Source: CAZKUN01 sp964555935
Lineage (GTDB): Bacteria; Armatimonadota; Zipacnadia; Zipacnadales; VGFC01
NCBI GenBank assembly: GCA_964555935.1
Contig: CAZKUN010000002.1
Coordinates: 51,276 to 115,275 of the forward strand
DNA: 64,000 nucleotides
Direction: 5' to 3'
A program made the position numbers and the translations under genes. The notes beneath the pieces were generated by a model. That model searched no databases. It was not told the DNA's origin and worked only from the letters and a program-made list of their open reading frames with translations. This document shows, piece after piece, positions 16,943 to 26,894 of this stretch; position 1 is the stretch's first letter; each line of letters starts with the position of its first letter.

Positions 16943-18343
16943 ATGCGATATGTGTGGATGACTGTCCTGGCAACCGTGGCCTGCTCGGGCTGCCCCCAGT
17001 CTGCGAACGAGGAGACGACTCGCGAGCAGATGCTCAACAAGCTCTTCTGCCGCGACCATCGGGGCGGGTGGTCGATCAGGCCCGAGATCATGTTCAGCAT
17101 GATGCCACGCGCCACGTTTCCCGATGGCACCCCTCACCCTCGCGGCATCCACCCTCAAGAGATCACCGTTGACGCGGCTGACCTCGGCCCGAAGGGCACG
17201 CTTGCGTTCTGGTTTGGGCTCGATGACGAGCTGCGTGGCGGCGACGACAGCTACACGCTGATCGAGAGCGAGGCGTTCACGGTTGTGGCGCGCGAGCGGG
17301 CGAGTTACACGCAGCTCATCCTGACCTTCGGGAAGGCAATGACGCGTGATGTGGAGCGACAGCCCAGGATTCAGGGCCTGCTGACGCACCTGAAGCGCGA
17401 CAGGATCTACCACGCGGCGTTCACGTGGGATGCGGAGGAGAGCGACAACCACCTCATCCTCGATGGACTGGATCAGGGCATGCCCGAGCCCCGCCCGCCG
17501 ACGGGAGCGATCACGGGGGCGAGCGAGGATGTGGTGCTGAAGGTGGGCTCGTATGGCGCCAGCGTGAGCATGCCGATCATCAAGCCAGTGCAGGTCTCCC
17601 CCGCCTCGGTGATGGCGGCGATGCGGAAGTACGGGCATGAGCGCTACGACGACGAAGGCATCAACTACACGGATGAGACGCTGACGAGCCAGGCGGTCGA
17701 CGACAAGCGGCTGATCTACTCGACAGACTTCGACGATGAGGCGGAGCTGGACAACTGGGTACGCGAGGGCGGGAAGTCGGCAGCAATTGTGGACGGACNN
17801 NNNNNNNNGGGGCCATCGCCCGATGAGGGCCAGCATATTGTGCTGTGGCTGAAGGACGAGCTGCCGGCGGACTTCATGGCCGAGTGGCAGTTCCGGCCGT
17901 CAGACAAGCAGAACGGGCTGACGATCGTGTTCCTCAACGCGCGGGGGCGAAACGGCGAGAGCATCTTCGATCCCAACCTCGAGCCACGCGATGGAACGTT
18001 CAAACAGTACCACAGCGGCGACTTGGGTAGCTACCATATCAGCTACTACGCGGGGCATCGCGGTTCGGTGAACCTGCGCAAGAATCACGGCTTCGACCTC
18101 ACCGCGATCGGGCGGGAGTTCGTGCACAATGCGCCAGCCCAGGACTGGCATACCGTCACGCTCCTGAAGCGCGGCGGGAAGATCCGCCTGGCGGTCGACG
18201 GCAAGGTCAGCCTGAAGTACGATGACGATGGGGGAACATACGGACCGATCCACGAGCACTCGGGGTGGTTCGCGCTGAGGCAGATGTATCAGGCCTGGTA
18301 TACGGAGTACGATGATCTGAGAGTGTGGGAGCTGGGCCGGTGA
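16943..18343 (+). CDS. Secreted DUF1961 protein with LamG-like N-terminal half (contains an assembly gap)
   Basis: Encodes about 466 residues across a 10-N gap (17799-17808) that stays in frame as drawn, although its true length is unknown. The N-terminus MRYVWMTVLATVACSGC is a lipoprotein-like signal. Residues about 70-215 look like a concanavalin/LamG sandwich (GTLAFWFGLDDELRGGDDSY; YHAAFTWDAEESDNHLILDG). The C-terminal part matches DUF1961: LIYSTDFDDEAELDNW, LTIVFLNARGRNGESIF, YHISYYAGHRGSVNLRKN, HTVTLLKRGGKIRLAVDGK. DUF1961 proteins share the glucanase/lectin fold and occur in polysaccharide-utilisation loci. It follows the DUF3604 gene by 5 bases. Confidence 0.8.
   Translation: MRYVWMTVLATVACSGCPQSANEETTREQMLNKLFCRDHRGGWSIRPEIMFSMMPRATFPDGTPHPRGIHPQEITVDAADLGPKGTLAFWFGLDDELRGGDDSYTLIESEAFTVVARERASYTQLILTFGKAMTRDVERQPRIQGLLTHLKRDRIYHAAFTWDAEESDNHLILDGLDQGMPEPRPPTGAITGASEDVVLKVGSYGASVSMPIIKPVQVSPASVMAAMRKYGHERYDDEGINYTDETLTSQAVDDKRLIYSTDFDDEAELDNWVREGGKSAAIVDGXXXXGPSPDEGQHIVLWLKDELPADFMAEWQFRPSDKQNGLTIVFLNARGRNGESIFDPNLEPRDGTFKQYHSGDLGSYHISYYAGHRGSVNLRKNHGFDLTAIGREFVHNAPAQDWHTVTLLKRGGKIRLAVDGKVSLKYDDDGGTYGPIHEHSGWFALRQMYQAWYTEYDDLRVWELGR
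17799..17808. other. Scaffold gap (10 N) inside the DUF1961 gene
   Basis: Ten N bases between GTGGACGGAC and GGGGCCATCG. The fixed length suggests a placeholder, so a few residues of the product may be missing or miscounted. Confidence 0.99.
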
Positions 18344-18394
18344 CAAAGACAGGCCCGGACACCTGCCCTACGACGTCCTACGAGGAGACGACTC

Positions 18395-21300
18395 ATGCGC
18401 AGCATCATGACGCTCATCGCTCTCGCGCTGGCGGCCGTCGGCGCTGGCCAGGAGCCGACGACCTTCGTCTGGATTGAGGCGGAGGAGGCGACGGCTCTGC
18501 CGGAGGGCTTCGACACATTGACGATGGGGCCGCCGGGGATCATGTCCGGTGACTGGGTCCATCGGGCGATGAGCGAGCAAGAAGCCACGACGGGCGTGCC
18601 CGAGGGCGGCTTTGGGCTAAGCTACGATCTGACCGTGCCCGAGGCGAGCGAGTATCAGGCGTGGGCGCGCGTGGGGTTTGAGTGGGCAAGGGCGCCGTTT
18701 GAGTGGCGCATCGGCGGTGGCGAATGGCGACTCGCCAGTCATGAGGCGCAGACGACCAACGTGATGGAGTTAGCCGAGTGGGTGGAACTTGCATGGCTCC
18801 ACCTGGGCGACGTGGATCTGGCGGCGGGTGACACGACACTTGAGGTGCGGTATGTGAGCGCGGGCGGCAAGAACCGCCGGATGCTCATGGCGCTGGATTG
18901 CTTCGCGCTGACGAAGGGCCACTTCACGCCCGAGGGCGCGCTGAAGCCGGGCGAGAGCTACGGGAGCGAGACGGATCAGCGAGCGACCGCACAGGTCTAC
19001 GAGCTTCCGGCACTCGAGGGCGTGGCGCGTTCCGAGGTCGCGCTGACGGGGCTTTGGGAGGTCGCGCGGTGGGACGATCCGGACATGGACGTCGACCCTT
19101 ACGAGCCGGTGCAGGCGCTGCCGACTCCGGGCGAGTATCCCCTTCGCTGGCAGGCGATGGACGTGCCGGAATCGCTCTGGAACAAGCCGGAGACCGTCTT
19201 CGCGCATCGCGTCATCTACCGAACGCGCGTGGATGTGTCCGCGGCGCACGCGGGTCGGGCCTTTCGGCTGCATTTCTCGGGGACGAACTGGCTGGTCAGC
19301 GTCTTCATCAACGGCGAGTTGGCGGGCACGCATAAAGGCGTGTGGATCCCATGGGACCTGGATGTCTCCGACCGAATCAGGCCCGGCGAGACGAACGAGA
19401 TTCAGATCGCGGTGAAGGGCTGCTACTACGCCGTCGACACCGAGAACTACGGCAACGGGGAGGGGCTGGACAAGACCCGCAACCGGCCCAAATCGCGACA
19501 GGATTGGGTGTTCTTCGTCGCGCCGATCTGGCCGAGCAGCAAGGGCGATGGCGACGGCGTTGACTACGGGATCGTGAACCCGGTGACGCTGGCTTCGGTG
19601 GGTAACGCCTACACGGAGGACGTGTTCATCAAGCCATCTGTTGAGAGGGATGAGCTTGAGACCGAGGTGACGATCCGCAACACGGGCGCCGAGGAGCGGA
19701 CGGTCCAGGTGACGTGCGAGGCGGTGCACGACAAGAGCGGCGAGGTGGAGAAGACCTTCGGCCCGGTGGATATCACCGTGCCGGCGGGCGAGGCGGCATC
19801 GGCAACCGTCACGGGCGAGTGGACGGATCCGAAGCTCTGGTGGCCCGTACCTGAGGCGGATCTATACACGTTACGGACGACCGTGACCGAGGGCGACACG
19901 CCGGTCGACGTGCAGGAGGAGCTGTTCGGGTTCCGCGAGGTGACGATCGAGGGCCCCGGGATCTACATCAACGGCGTGAGGCGAAACTTCTGGAACTGGG
20001 TCGGCGTGGCGGGCAGCCCGTTTACCGGCGAGGAGTGGCTCGACTCGTTCCGCGGCGAGGGAGACCGATTCACCCGGTTCAGCAAGAACCGGCGGACGAG
20101 CGTCTTCTTGCACAGCCGGGAGGACCGGCTGGAGTTCTACGACCGCAACGGCATCCCCGGACGACTGTGCTCGATGATCGACGGGATGATGATCAACCGC
20201 GTGCTCGGCGAGCGCACGCGCGATCCCGATACCAACGATCCGCTTCTGGTCGTGAACGAGCCCGTGTGGGAGGGCTTCCGGCGGCACATGGCCCAGCTCG
20301 CGAAGGCGTACCGCAACCACCCATCGGTGATCTTCTACCAGGTCGAGAACGAACTGGTCTACATCACGGGGATGAACATTTACGGGGGCTACCTCGACCG
20401 GGTCGAGGACCTGATGAATGAGGTCTGCGACGCGGGCCGGGCCAACGATCCGACGCGGCCCTACACGGTTGGCGGCGCGGGGGATCTGAGCGAGAAGCTC
20501 GAGATCAACGACCCCCACTATCCGGCCGGATCGGTCGACTGGTACCCCGAGAACGCCTACACGATTGAGAAGTATGCCTCCAAGATCGAGCGCTGGCCGT
20601 GGACGCGGGAGACGCCGTGGGTCGTCGGCGAATCGATGCACGCGGGCGAGTTGAACTTAGGTTCCTACGTGCTGGGTGACGAGGTCTTCCGCGGGCCGGA
20701 CGACGCCAAGCGCGGCAAGGCGAAGTACGTGCGGATGCTGTATGGCGGATACCGTTGGGCGGGCGTGGCGGGGTTCTTCCCGTGGGACAACCTGAGCCAT
20801 CACGAGGACGGGCGGAAGATCTTCAGCGATCTATACGTGATCCCGCGCAAGCAGGCAACGCGACTGGCGAGCGGCGGGAGCAGCGAGATCCTCGTGAAGG
20901 TCATGAACGACACGCTGAGCAGCGCGCCGGTGACGTTCGAGTGGAGCTACGAGATCGGCGGGAAGAACATCGCCGGCGACTCGGTCGAGCTGGACATCGA
21001 GCCAGGCTTTGGCGCGGAGCAGACGCTAACGCTCGACGCGCCCGAGACGCCGAAGAGGCTCGAGGGCACGCTCACGCTGAAGGCCAGCCAGGAGGGCGCG
21101 AGCGATTACGTTGACGAGCGTCTCGTCCCCGTGTTGCCGACGGTTGACGAACTGACAGTCGAGGCGCCGGTGACGGTGCTTGACCGATCTGGAGTCCTGG
21201 CGGATTTCCTCGCCGGAGTTGAGTTCGAGACGGTCGACACGCTGGCCGAGGCGAAGGGCAAAGCCGGCATGCTCATCGTAGGCCCCGACACGTTGACGGC

Positions 21301-23512
21301 GGATGAGGCGTTCGGGAATGACCTCCTGGCGTTCGCCGCGCAGGGCGGGAAGGCGATCGTGCTGGAGCAAGAGGTAGCGGCGGCGGGCGGCAACCTCCCG
21401 GCGCCGCTGAAGACGAGCACGCACTACGGCGGATACGCGCACTCGAAGGCGCTCGGCACGCCGCTGTTCAGCGACCTCGGGCGCGAGGATCTGACGGACT
21501 GGGCCGGCGATCACCCGACCTACAGGAACGTCTACGAGAAGCCCCTACAGGGCGGCCGCGCGCTGGTCGAGGCGGGTGGCGGGTTGCTCTACGCTCCGCT
21601 GATTGAGATGCCGTGTGGTGCGGGCGTTATCGTGCTCTGCCAGCTCCGGGTGGGCGCAAAACTGGGCCTCGATCCCGCGGCAGACGTGCTGCTGCGGAAC
21701 ATGATCGATGTCTATGCCGACTACAAGCCGGCGACGGGCGTCGTCGCGATCTACTCGCCCGACAGCCCGACTCTCGAGGACAAGGTCAAGGCGACCGGAT
21801 CGCTCACTGAGAGCGTCGACAGCATCGCCGCCGCGCTGGACGCGGAGAAGTATCAGGTGGCCGTCATCAACGCGGATCCTGCGAACCTGGCGACGTTGGC
21901 GGACGCCAAGAAGCAGGTCGATGCCTTCGCCAAGGCCGGCGGCTGGGTGATGCTGAGCGGGCTGGACCGGGCTGGCATCGCGAGCTTCAACAAGGTGGTC
22001 GGCCAGGACCACGCCTTGCGCCCGTTCCGGATCGAGCGCGTGACGCTGGAGGCGTCGGATTACGAACTCGCGGCGACGCTCGGCAACCGCGAGATCTCGA
22101 TGTATACCACGGAGGCCATTGCCGCGTGGCGCGGGCAGTACTGGGTGTCGGGGGATGTCTACTCGGCGGTGGTCGACGGGCGGGACTTCGCCCCGTTCAC
22201 CCAACCACCCGACGCGCCGGAGGACATCTGGGAGTACGCGCCGACGAAGGATGACAAGGACCCATACAACTTCGTCAACGGACTCCTGAACAGCGAGTTC
22301 TGGCGCTACATCAGGCAGATCTGGATCCCTGAGGAAGGCGCGGAGCCGCTGACATTCACGCTGCGCAACCCCGAGACGCTGGCGGAAGTGCGGATCTGGA
22401 ACAACGCGAATTACTGGACCATCAAGGACATCGACATCATCATCGACGGAGACGAAGCGAACGCGATCAGCGCGACGCTGCCGGACTCGGGCGACGGCAC
22501 GACAGTCACGCTGCCGGAGCCAGTTCACGTGGATGATTCGATCACGCTGCAGATCCGATCGTGGCGCACGCGCAATCGCGAGCATCGGTTGGTGGGCATC
22601 GACAACGTGCAGTTCCTCCGACCGGAAGCGCCCAAGGGCGCGGTCGTCCTCGACAACGTGGGCGGGCTGGTCGCGTATCCACGCGGGAAGGGCGGCATCT
22701 TCCTCAACCAGACGAAGTTCATGGATGACGAGCCGAACAAGGCAAACACCGACAAGAAACTGCGAGTCCTCGGCGTGCTGCTGCAGAACATGGGCGCCGG
22801 CTCGCGGACGTCGATCGTCGCCGTGCCGGGCGTGAACGTGCGGTTCGAGTCGGTGGTGCTCACGAACCACGGCACGCAGTACATGCGCCAGCGCGCGGAC
22901 GGGCCGGGGTGGTTCGGCCAGCGCGACCAGGATCTTCGCCACTTCACGGTGGGCGAGCAGGTCCTGGCAAACGTCCGCTACCATCCCGTAGACTACGCCA
23001 CCGCGCCCGTGCCCGACTGCATCATGCTCAACGGGCGCGGCGCGCCGGACGGGATGCCGAACTCGGTCGATGATATCAAGGTTGGGAGGAAGGCGGACCT
23101 GCTCTACTTCCTGCATTCGGCGAAGGTGACGGGCCCGATCCGCGACGATGAGCGCGAGCGGATGAACGCCCCGAACAGGCCGTTCGTGTCGCCGACGGTA
23201 ATGCGGTACGTGATCCACTACGCCGACGGCCAGACGGCGGAGATCCCGGTGGTGCTTGAGAAGCATGTCGACCATTGGATGACGGCCGAGCCGGCTGTCC
23301 TGGAGGGCGCGGTGCCGGCATGGACAGGTCCGATCGAGGGCGTTGACGATCAGAAAGCCGTCCTCTACAGCATGCAAACGCAGAACCCGCGACCGGATGT
23401 TGAGATAGGGAGCATCGACGTCGCTCTGCCGCTCGACAACAACGGCAATCCGCAGGGCAACCGCGCGATTCCCGCGGTGTTGGCGATCACGCTGGGGACG
23501 ATCATTCGGTAG
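18395..23512 (+). CDS. Giant secreted glycoside hydrolase family 2-like multidomain protein
   Basis: A 1705-residue exported protein; signal peptide MRSIMTLIALALAAVGAGQ, with GGAG upstream of the ATG. In order: a CBM35/CBM6-like domain (from FVWIEAEEA, about 22-185); a GH2 sugar-binding jelly-roll (about 270-350, HRVIYRTRVDVSAAHAGRAF, FINGELAGTHKG); an Ig-like domain (about 410-500); and a (beta/alpha)8 barrel (about 520-800). The barrel has the clan GH-A acid/base in FYQVENELVY (E653) and a probable nucleophile in WVVGESMHAG (E746). About 880-1200 is an amidotransferase-like flavodoxin fold, about 1315-1420 a discoidin-like domain (AEVRIWNNANYW), and the rest is uncharacterised. Typical GH2 enzymes are 600-1100 residues. 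It likely removes beta-linked galactose, mannose or glucuronic acid; the specificity is unknown. It sits 51 bases after the DUF1961 gene. Confidence 0.83.
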   Translation: MRSIMTLIALALAAVGAGQEPTTFVWIEAEEATALPEGFDTLTMGPPGIMSGDWVHRAMSEQEATTGVPEGGFGLSYDLTVPEASEYQAWARVGFEWARAPFEWRIGGGEWRLASHEAQTTNVMELAEWVELAWLHLGDVDLAAGDTTLEVRYVSAGGKNRRMLMALDCFALTKGHFTPEGALKPGESYGSETDQRATAQVYELPALEGVARSEVALTGLWEVARWDDPDMDVDPYEPVQALPTPGEYPLRWQAMDVPESLWNKPETVFAHRVIYRTRVDVSAAHAGRAFRLHFSGTNWLVSVFINGELAGTHKGVWIPWDLDVSDRIRPGETNEIQIAVKGCYYAVDTENYGNGEGLDKTRNRPKSRQDWVFFVAPIWPSSKGDGDGVDYGIVNPVTLASVGNAYTEDVFIKPSVERDELETEVTIRNTGAEERTVQVTCEAVHDKSGEVEKTFGPVDITVPAGEAASATVTGEWTDPKLWWPVPEADLYTLRTTVTEGDTPVDVQEELFGFREVTIEGPGIYINGVRRNFWNWVGVAGSPFTGEEWLDSFRGEGDRFTRFSKNRRTSVFLHSREDRLEFYDRNGIPGRLCSMIDGMMINRVLGERTRDPDTNDPLLVVNEPVWEGFRRHMAQLAKAYRNHPSVIFYQVENELVYITGMNIYGGYLDRVEDLMNEVCDAGRANDPTRPYTVGGAGDLSEKLEINDPHYPAGSVDWYPENAYTIEKYASKIERWPWTRETPWVVGESMHAGELNLGSYVLGDEVFRGPDDAKRGKAKYVRMLYGGYRWAGVAGFFPWDNLSHHEDGRKIFSDLYVIPRKQATRLASGGSSEILVKVMNDTLSSAPVTFEWSYEIGGKNIAGDSVELDIEPGFGAEQTLTLDAPETPKRLEGTLTLKASQEGASDYVDERLVPVLPTVDELTVEAPVTVLDRSGVLADFLAGVEFETVDTLAEAKGKAGMLIVGPDTLTADEAFGNDLLAFAAQGGKAIVLEQEVAAAGGNLPAPLKTSTHYGGYAHSKALGTPLFSDLGREDLTDWAGDHPTYRNVYEKPLQGGRALVEAGGGLLYAPLIEMPCGAGVIVLCQLRVGAKLGLDPAADVLLRNMIDVYADYKPATGVVAIYSPDSPTLEDKVKATGSLTESVDSIAAALDAEKYQVAVINADPANLATLADAKKQVDAFAKAGGWVMLSGLDRAGIASFNKVVGQDHALRPFRIERVTLEASDYELAATLGNREISMYTTEAIAAWRGQYWVSGDVYSAVVDGRDFAPFTQPPDAPEDIWEYAPTKDDKDPYNFVNGLLNSEFWRYIRQIWIPEEGAEPLTFTLRNPETLAEVRIWNNANYWTIKDIDIIIDGDEANAISATLPDSGDGTTVTLPEPVHVDDSITLQIRSWRTRNREHRLVGIDNVQFLRPEAPKGAVVLDNVGGLVAYPRGKGGIFLNQTKFMDDEPNKANTDKKLRVLGVLLQNMGAGSRTSIVAVPGVNVRFESVVLTNHGTQYMRQRADGPGWFGQRDQDLRHFTVGEQVLANVRYHPVDYATAPVPDCIMLNGRGAPDGMPNSVDDIKVGRKADLLYFLHSAKVTGPIRDDERERMNAPNRPFVSPTVMRYVIHYADGQTAEIPVVLEKHVDHWMTAEPAVLEGAVPAWTGPIEGVDDQKAVLYSMQTQNPRPDVEIGSIDVALPLDNNGNPQGNRAIPAVLAITLGTIIR

Positions 23513-23530
23513 TCGCAGGGAGGGGTGTGG

Positions 23531-24301
23531 ATGCACCCGGCGCTGGAGGAGTTGAGGCACGGTGTCGCGTTGGCCGAACTCGCTGGGTACGGCGACGGGC
23601 CGTACTGCGCGGAGCATGCGGCAGGCAGCGCGCTCGCAATTCTGGGGACCTACATCGTCGACGCGGGCGACCACGTGCCGTACCCGGATCAATTCGTGTT
23701 CAAGCCAGGGCGGGCGAGCTACGAGGCGTACTTGCGAGAGCACGTGGCCGCCGCCAAGGAGAGCGGGGCGAAGGTCGCGGTGAGTGTCGTCAGCGTCGAC
23801 ATCGAGTCTTCTGTGGATTTCCTCGCGACGGCCGAGGCGGCCGGGGCGGACTTCGGCTCGTGGTGCGTCCATTCGACGATGAAGATGTTCGCGAGCCGTG
23901 GCTTGAGTTCCGCGCTGCTAATCAGGGAGAACTGGCCGAGGCTCCGCGAGAGGCTCAGCGCGCATCTCGAGGCCCTCACGAAGCCGCTCATCGTGAAGGT
24001 AAGAGCCGTCGCGAGCGACGACATCCTCGGCGCCGTCGACCAACTCGTACACGGCGGAGTCGAGGCGGCACACGTCAATGTCGGCGACGCGACGACTGAG
24101 ACGGGTCGCGCGTTGACTGCCCAACTCGGCGAGCGAATCCCGTTTCTCATCATCGGCGGGAAGATCAAGACGGCGGGCCAGGCGCGACGGGCCATCGAGG
24201 CCGGAGCAGACGCTGTGGCAGTGGCCTCGGCGGCGATGGACGACCGAGAGCTGTGCGGCAAGCTGCAAAGGGAACTTGCGGCGGGAGGCCCCGATGGCTG
24301 A
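23531..24301 (+). CDS. DUS-like (tRNA-dihydrouridine synthase superfamily) TIM-barrel protein of unknown function
   Basis: A 256-residue TIM barrel without a signal peptide. Its middle and C-terminus have the phosphate/FMN-binding pattern of this superfamily (FLIIGGKIKTAGQARRAIEA, then GADAVAVASAAM). The segment SWCVHSTMKMFASRGLSSAL occupies the place of the EINxxCPxxxxxxxGxGAxL motif of DUS enzymes and of the divergent archaeal DUS-like group. PLIVKVRA is the following strand. A GTG at 23525 is possible, but the ATG at 23531 has AGGGAGG about 7 bases upstream. Its 3' end overlaps the next gene by 8 bases. It lies between exported glycan proteins, which is an odd place for a tRNA-modifying enzyme, so a flavin- or sugar-acid-related role is as likely. 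Confidence 0.6.
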   Translation: MHPALEELRHGVALAELAGYGDGPYCAEHAAGSALAILGTYIVDAGDHVPYPDQFVFKPGRASYEAYLREHVAAAKESGAKVAVSVVSVDIESSVDFLATAEAAGADFGSWCVHSTMKMFASRGLSSALLIRENWPRLRERLSAHLEALTKPLIVKVRAVASDDILGAVDQLVHGGVEAAHVNVGDATTETGRALTAQLGERIPFLIIGGKIKTAGQARRAIEAGADAVAVASAAMDDRELCGKLQRELAAGGPDG

Positions 24302-25184
24302 CCATTTGGCGGAACTGAAGGCTGGCGAGCTGGCGCTGACGGTCGGCGACAATGCGGCGCGCGGCAAGCACCGGTCGGGATACAATGGCGCGTGGGCGCT
24401 CACTAGCGCCTACCGCGACCGGAGCCCGTTCGTGCCCTTGTATGCAGGGCTGAATCTCGAGCACATCATGGATGGGCGAGACCTTCAGAGCGCTGGCCGC
24501 GTGTTCGAGCCACGCGCGGCGCCGATGCAGTTACGTGATGTGTCGGAGACTGGGGCCGAATTATACCAGCCGCCGACGCCCGACACGAAGGTCGAGAGCT
24601 GGACTACGTTCAGCCTTGTCGATCCTCATTACGTCGACATGACCTTCCGATTCCGGGCGACCGAGGACGTGCTGCCGTACGACTACCTCGGCTTTTTCTG
24701 GGCGAGTTACATCGACGCGCCGGAGGACAAGACGATCCACTTCATCGGCAACGTCCGGGAGGCGCTGGTTGAGCGGATGTGGCCGAGTTGGGCCGATGAG
24801 AGCTGGCTGGAGTTCCGACCAGCATTCCAGAACGACCGCGCCACCACATGTTGGGCGGGTGAGGAACCACATCTCCCGCATGATGAGGAAACGCGGCCGA
24901 TCCTCTACACGAGCTTCTCGCACCTCGCGTATACGCAGCCGTTCTACTATGGCATCTGTCGGGGCATGTGCCTGCAATACATGTTCGAGCCCGAGAGCGG
25001 AATCCGCTTCACGAATGGCGTGACGGGCGCGGGCGAGCACAACCCCGCGTGGGACTTCCAATGGTTCGTGCGCAACGTCGAGATCGGTCGCGAATACGAG
25101 ATGAGGATGCGCGCGATGTACAAGCCCTTCGTCAACCGCGACGACTGCCGCGCGGAGTATGAGGCGTGGGCGAACACCCGGTAA
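24294..25184 (+). CDS. Hypothetical protein translationally coupled to the DUS-like gene
   Basis: A 296-residue protein that I do not recognise. There is no signal peptide. It is rich in aromatic residues and reads like a beta-sandwich (WTTFSLVDPHYVDMTFRF; YYGICRGMCLQYMFEPE), suggesting a sugar-binding or mutarotase-like fold, but no family motif is certain. The ATG at 24294 has GGGAGG 5 bases upstream and overlaps the preceding stop by 8 bases. It is followed 18 bases later by the heparinase-like gene. A cytoplasmic or accessory role in the same glycan pathway is inferred from position only. Confidence 0.6.
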   Translation: MADHLAELKAGELALTVGDNAARGKHRSGYNGAWALTSAYRDRSPFVPLYAGLNLEHIMDGRDLQSAGRVFEPRAAPMQLRDVSETGAELYQPPTPDTKVESWTTFSLVDPHYVDMTFRFRATEDVLPYDYLGFFWASYIDAPEDKTIHFIGNVREALVERMWPSWADESWLEFRPAFQNDRATTCWAGEEPHLPHDEETRPILYTSFSHLAYTQPFYYGICRGMCLQYMFEPESGIRFTNGVTGAGEHNPAWDFQWFVRNVEIGREYEMRMRAMYKPFVNRDDCRAEYEAWANTR

Positions 25185-25202
25185 GGAATAGGAGACATCG
25201 TC

Positions 25203-26894
25203 ATGGCGTCACTGTGTGTCGGCCTGCTCGCAACATTGGGATCCGCCGCTCCTGGACAGATTCAGGGCCACCCGCGGCTGTATTTCACGAGCGATGAACT
25301 TCAGAAGCTGCGCGAGCTGCGGACGAAGGGAGTCCACGCGCGCATCTACCAGAACATCATCGAATCGGCTGAGTGGTGCTTGGGGCGAGAGCCGCGGACG
25401 GAGTGGATTGCCCCCGTCACGCCAGACCCCATCTACCTCAATCTATACGACCGATTTTACGCCATGATGCACGACATGGCGGTGATGGAGCATCTAGCGT
25501 TTGCGCACGCGTATAGCGAGGACGCGCGGTATCTCGAGGCTGGGCGGGACTGGACGCTCGCTTGCTGTCGGGTGTGGAGCCACGAAGCCGAGGGCGCGCC
25601 CGACGCCAGCAAAGCGTATGCGGTGATGCGTTTGCTGAAGGGCGTGGCGGTGAGCTACGACCTGCTCTACCATGGGCTTGCCGAGGCGGAACGGGAAGAG
25701 ATCCGGGCGACGTTGGCCAACGTCGGGGCAAAGTACTACCAGTGGTACCTCGACAACCCAGGCATGGCCGGCGCGAGCCAAGACAAGCACCACGGGAGCG
25801 TGGAGGCGTCGTCGTTTGGCGTGATGGCGCTGGCGCTGCTGGGCGAGGTCGACGGGGCGAGCGCATGGCTTGAGCTGATGGTGAAGAAGCACCGCGAGTA
25901 CCTCCTGCCCCAGGCGCTGACTCCAAGCGGCACGCAAGAGCAGAGCTCCAACTTCTGGGCCTCGACGATGCAATACCGGCTGTTCTTCATGGACGCGCTG
26001 CGGCGAGTGACGGGCGAGGACCTCTTCCCCGAGTTCGGCGAGCAGATGGACGGCCGGATTGCGCTGGCGGCGGTCGTGGGGTCAAAGCAACCGGGCTGGA
26101 ATCAGAACGACCACTCGATCATGTTCGGACCGAGCTATGGGCAACTCGACTACTGGTCGCCCGTGCTGTTGTACCTCGCGCGGGAGTACCGACGCCCAAC
26201 GTACCAACTCCTGGCGCTACGCGACCACAGCATGGGCGCGCTGCAGCAGACCCGGTACATCACCACCAACGGCGAGCACCTTCTGTTCGAGCTAGGCGGG
26301 TACACCTACGCGTGGTACGACCCGTCGGTGTCGGCCGGGGTGGAGGAGGACCTCCCCTTGTCCTACCAGTTTGCCGATGTCGGGGAGGCCTACGCGCGAG
26401 CTTCGTTTGAGGAGGGCGCGTTGGCGGTCGGCACGCGGAACACGATGGCGGTGTTGCACGCCGGCGGGGAGGCAATCGTGGACGTTCTGACTGGCGGCCT
26501 CGGCGACGCTTTGGCGCTCACAGACGACGGCGAGACAGCGACCCTCAGCGCCGGCACGGAGACGGGACCGGGCTTGTTCATTGAGCTACAGCGACCAGGC
26601 GTACTGAAGCTGAAGCGCATCGGCGCGGGCGAGATGCGGTGGTGGTGTCACCGGATGCCGGAGCGCGACGGCAACATGCTGACATGGGACACGGGCGTGA
26701 GGCTTCGCGTGGTCCGGGGCAGCATTGAGAGCATCGAGCCCGAGGCGCACCTCGACGAGAAGATCGTCGGCATGGGCAAGCTGAAGTGCGTCGACCCGAT
26801 GCCGATGAGATACCCCGTCATCACCGTGAAGGCCGACGCGAGTGCCGTCATCCGGCTCGAAATCCGGCACAACCCAGCAGGAGCCGCGGAATGA
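25203..26894 (+). CDS. Heparinase II/III-family-like polysaccharide lyase, probably exported
   Basis: A 563-residue protein. A short signal peptide (MASLCVGLLATLGSAAPGQ) precedes HPRLYFTSDELQKLRELR, the usual opening of heparinase II/III-like and alginate-lyase-like proteins. Residues about 60-330 form an alpha/alpha toroid (YAVMRLLKGVAVSYDLLYHG; ASQDKHHGSVEASSFG; QNDHSIMFGPSYGQLDYWS). The C-terminal ~200 residues form the beta-sandwich. It probably cleaves a uronic-acid polysaccharide by beta-elimination. Candidate catalytic His/Tyr lie in DKHHGSVE and GPSYGQLDYW, not verified. The next gene's ATG overlaps its TGA (ATGA), so the two are co-translated. Confidence 0.78.
   Translation: MASLCVGLLATLGSAAPGQIQGHPRLYFTSDELQKLRELRTKGVHARIYQNIIESAEWCLGREPRTEWIAPVTPDPIYLNLYDRFYAMMHDMAVMEHLAFAHAYSEDARYLEAGRDWTLACCRVWSHEAEGAPDASKAYAVMRLLKGVAVSYDLLYHGLAEAEREEIRATLANVGAKYYQWYLDNPGMAGASQDKHHGSVEASSFGVMALALLGEVDGASAWLELMVKKHREYLLPQALTPSGTQEQSSNFWASTMQYRLFFMDALRRVTGEDLFPEFGEQMDGRIALAAVVGSKQPGWNQNDHSIMFGPSYGQLDYWSPVLLYLAREYRRPTYQLLALRDHSMGALQQTRYITTNGEHLLFELGGYTYAWYDPSVSAGVEEDLPLSYQFADVGEAYARASFEEGALAVGTRNTMAVLHAGGEAIVDVLTGGLGDALALTDDGETATLSAGTETGPGLFIELQRPGVLKLKRIGAGEMRWWCHRMPERDGNMLTWDTGVRLRVVRGSIESIEPEAHLDEKIVGMGKLKCVDPMPMRYPVITVKADASAVIRLEIRHNPAGAAE

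Noticed and set aside
21545..23872. A 775-residue minus-strand open frame opposite the GH2-like gene
   Set aside because: Arg/His/Val-rich antisense frame without domain signals; the plus strand has coherent domains across the same span.
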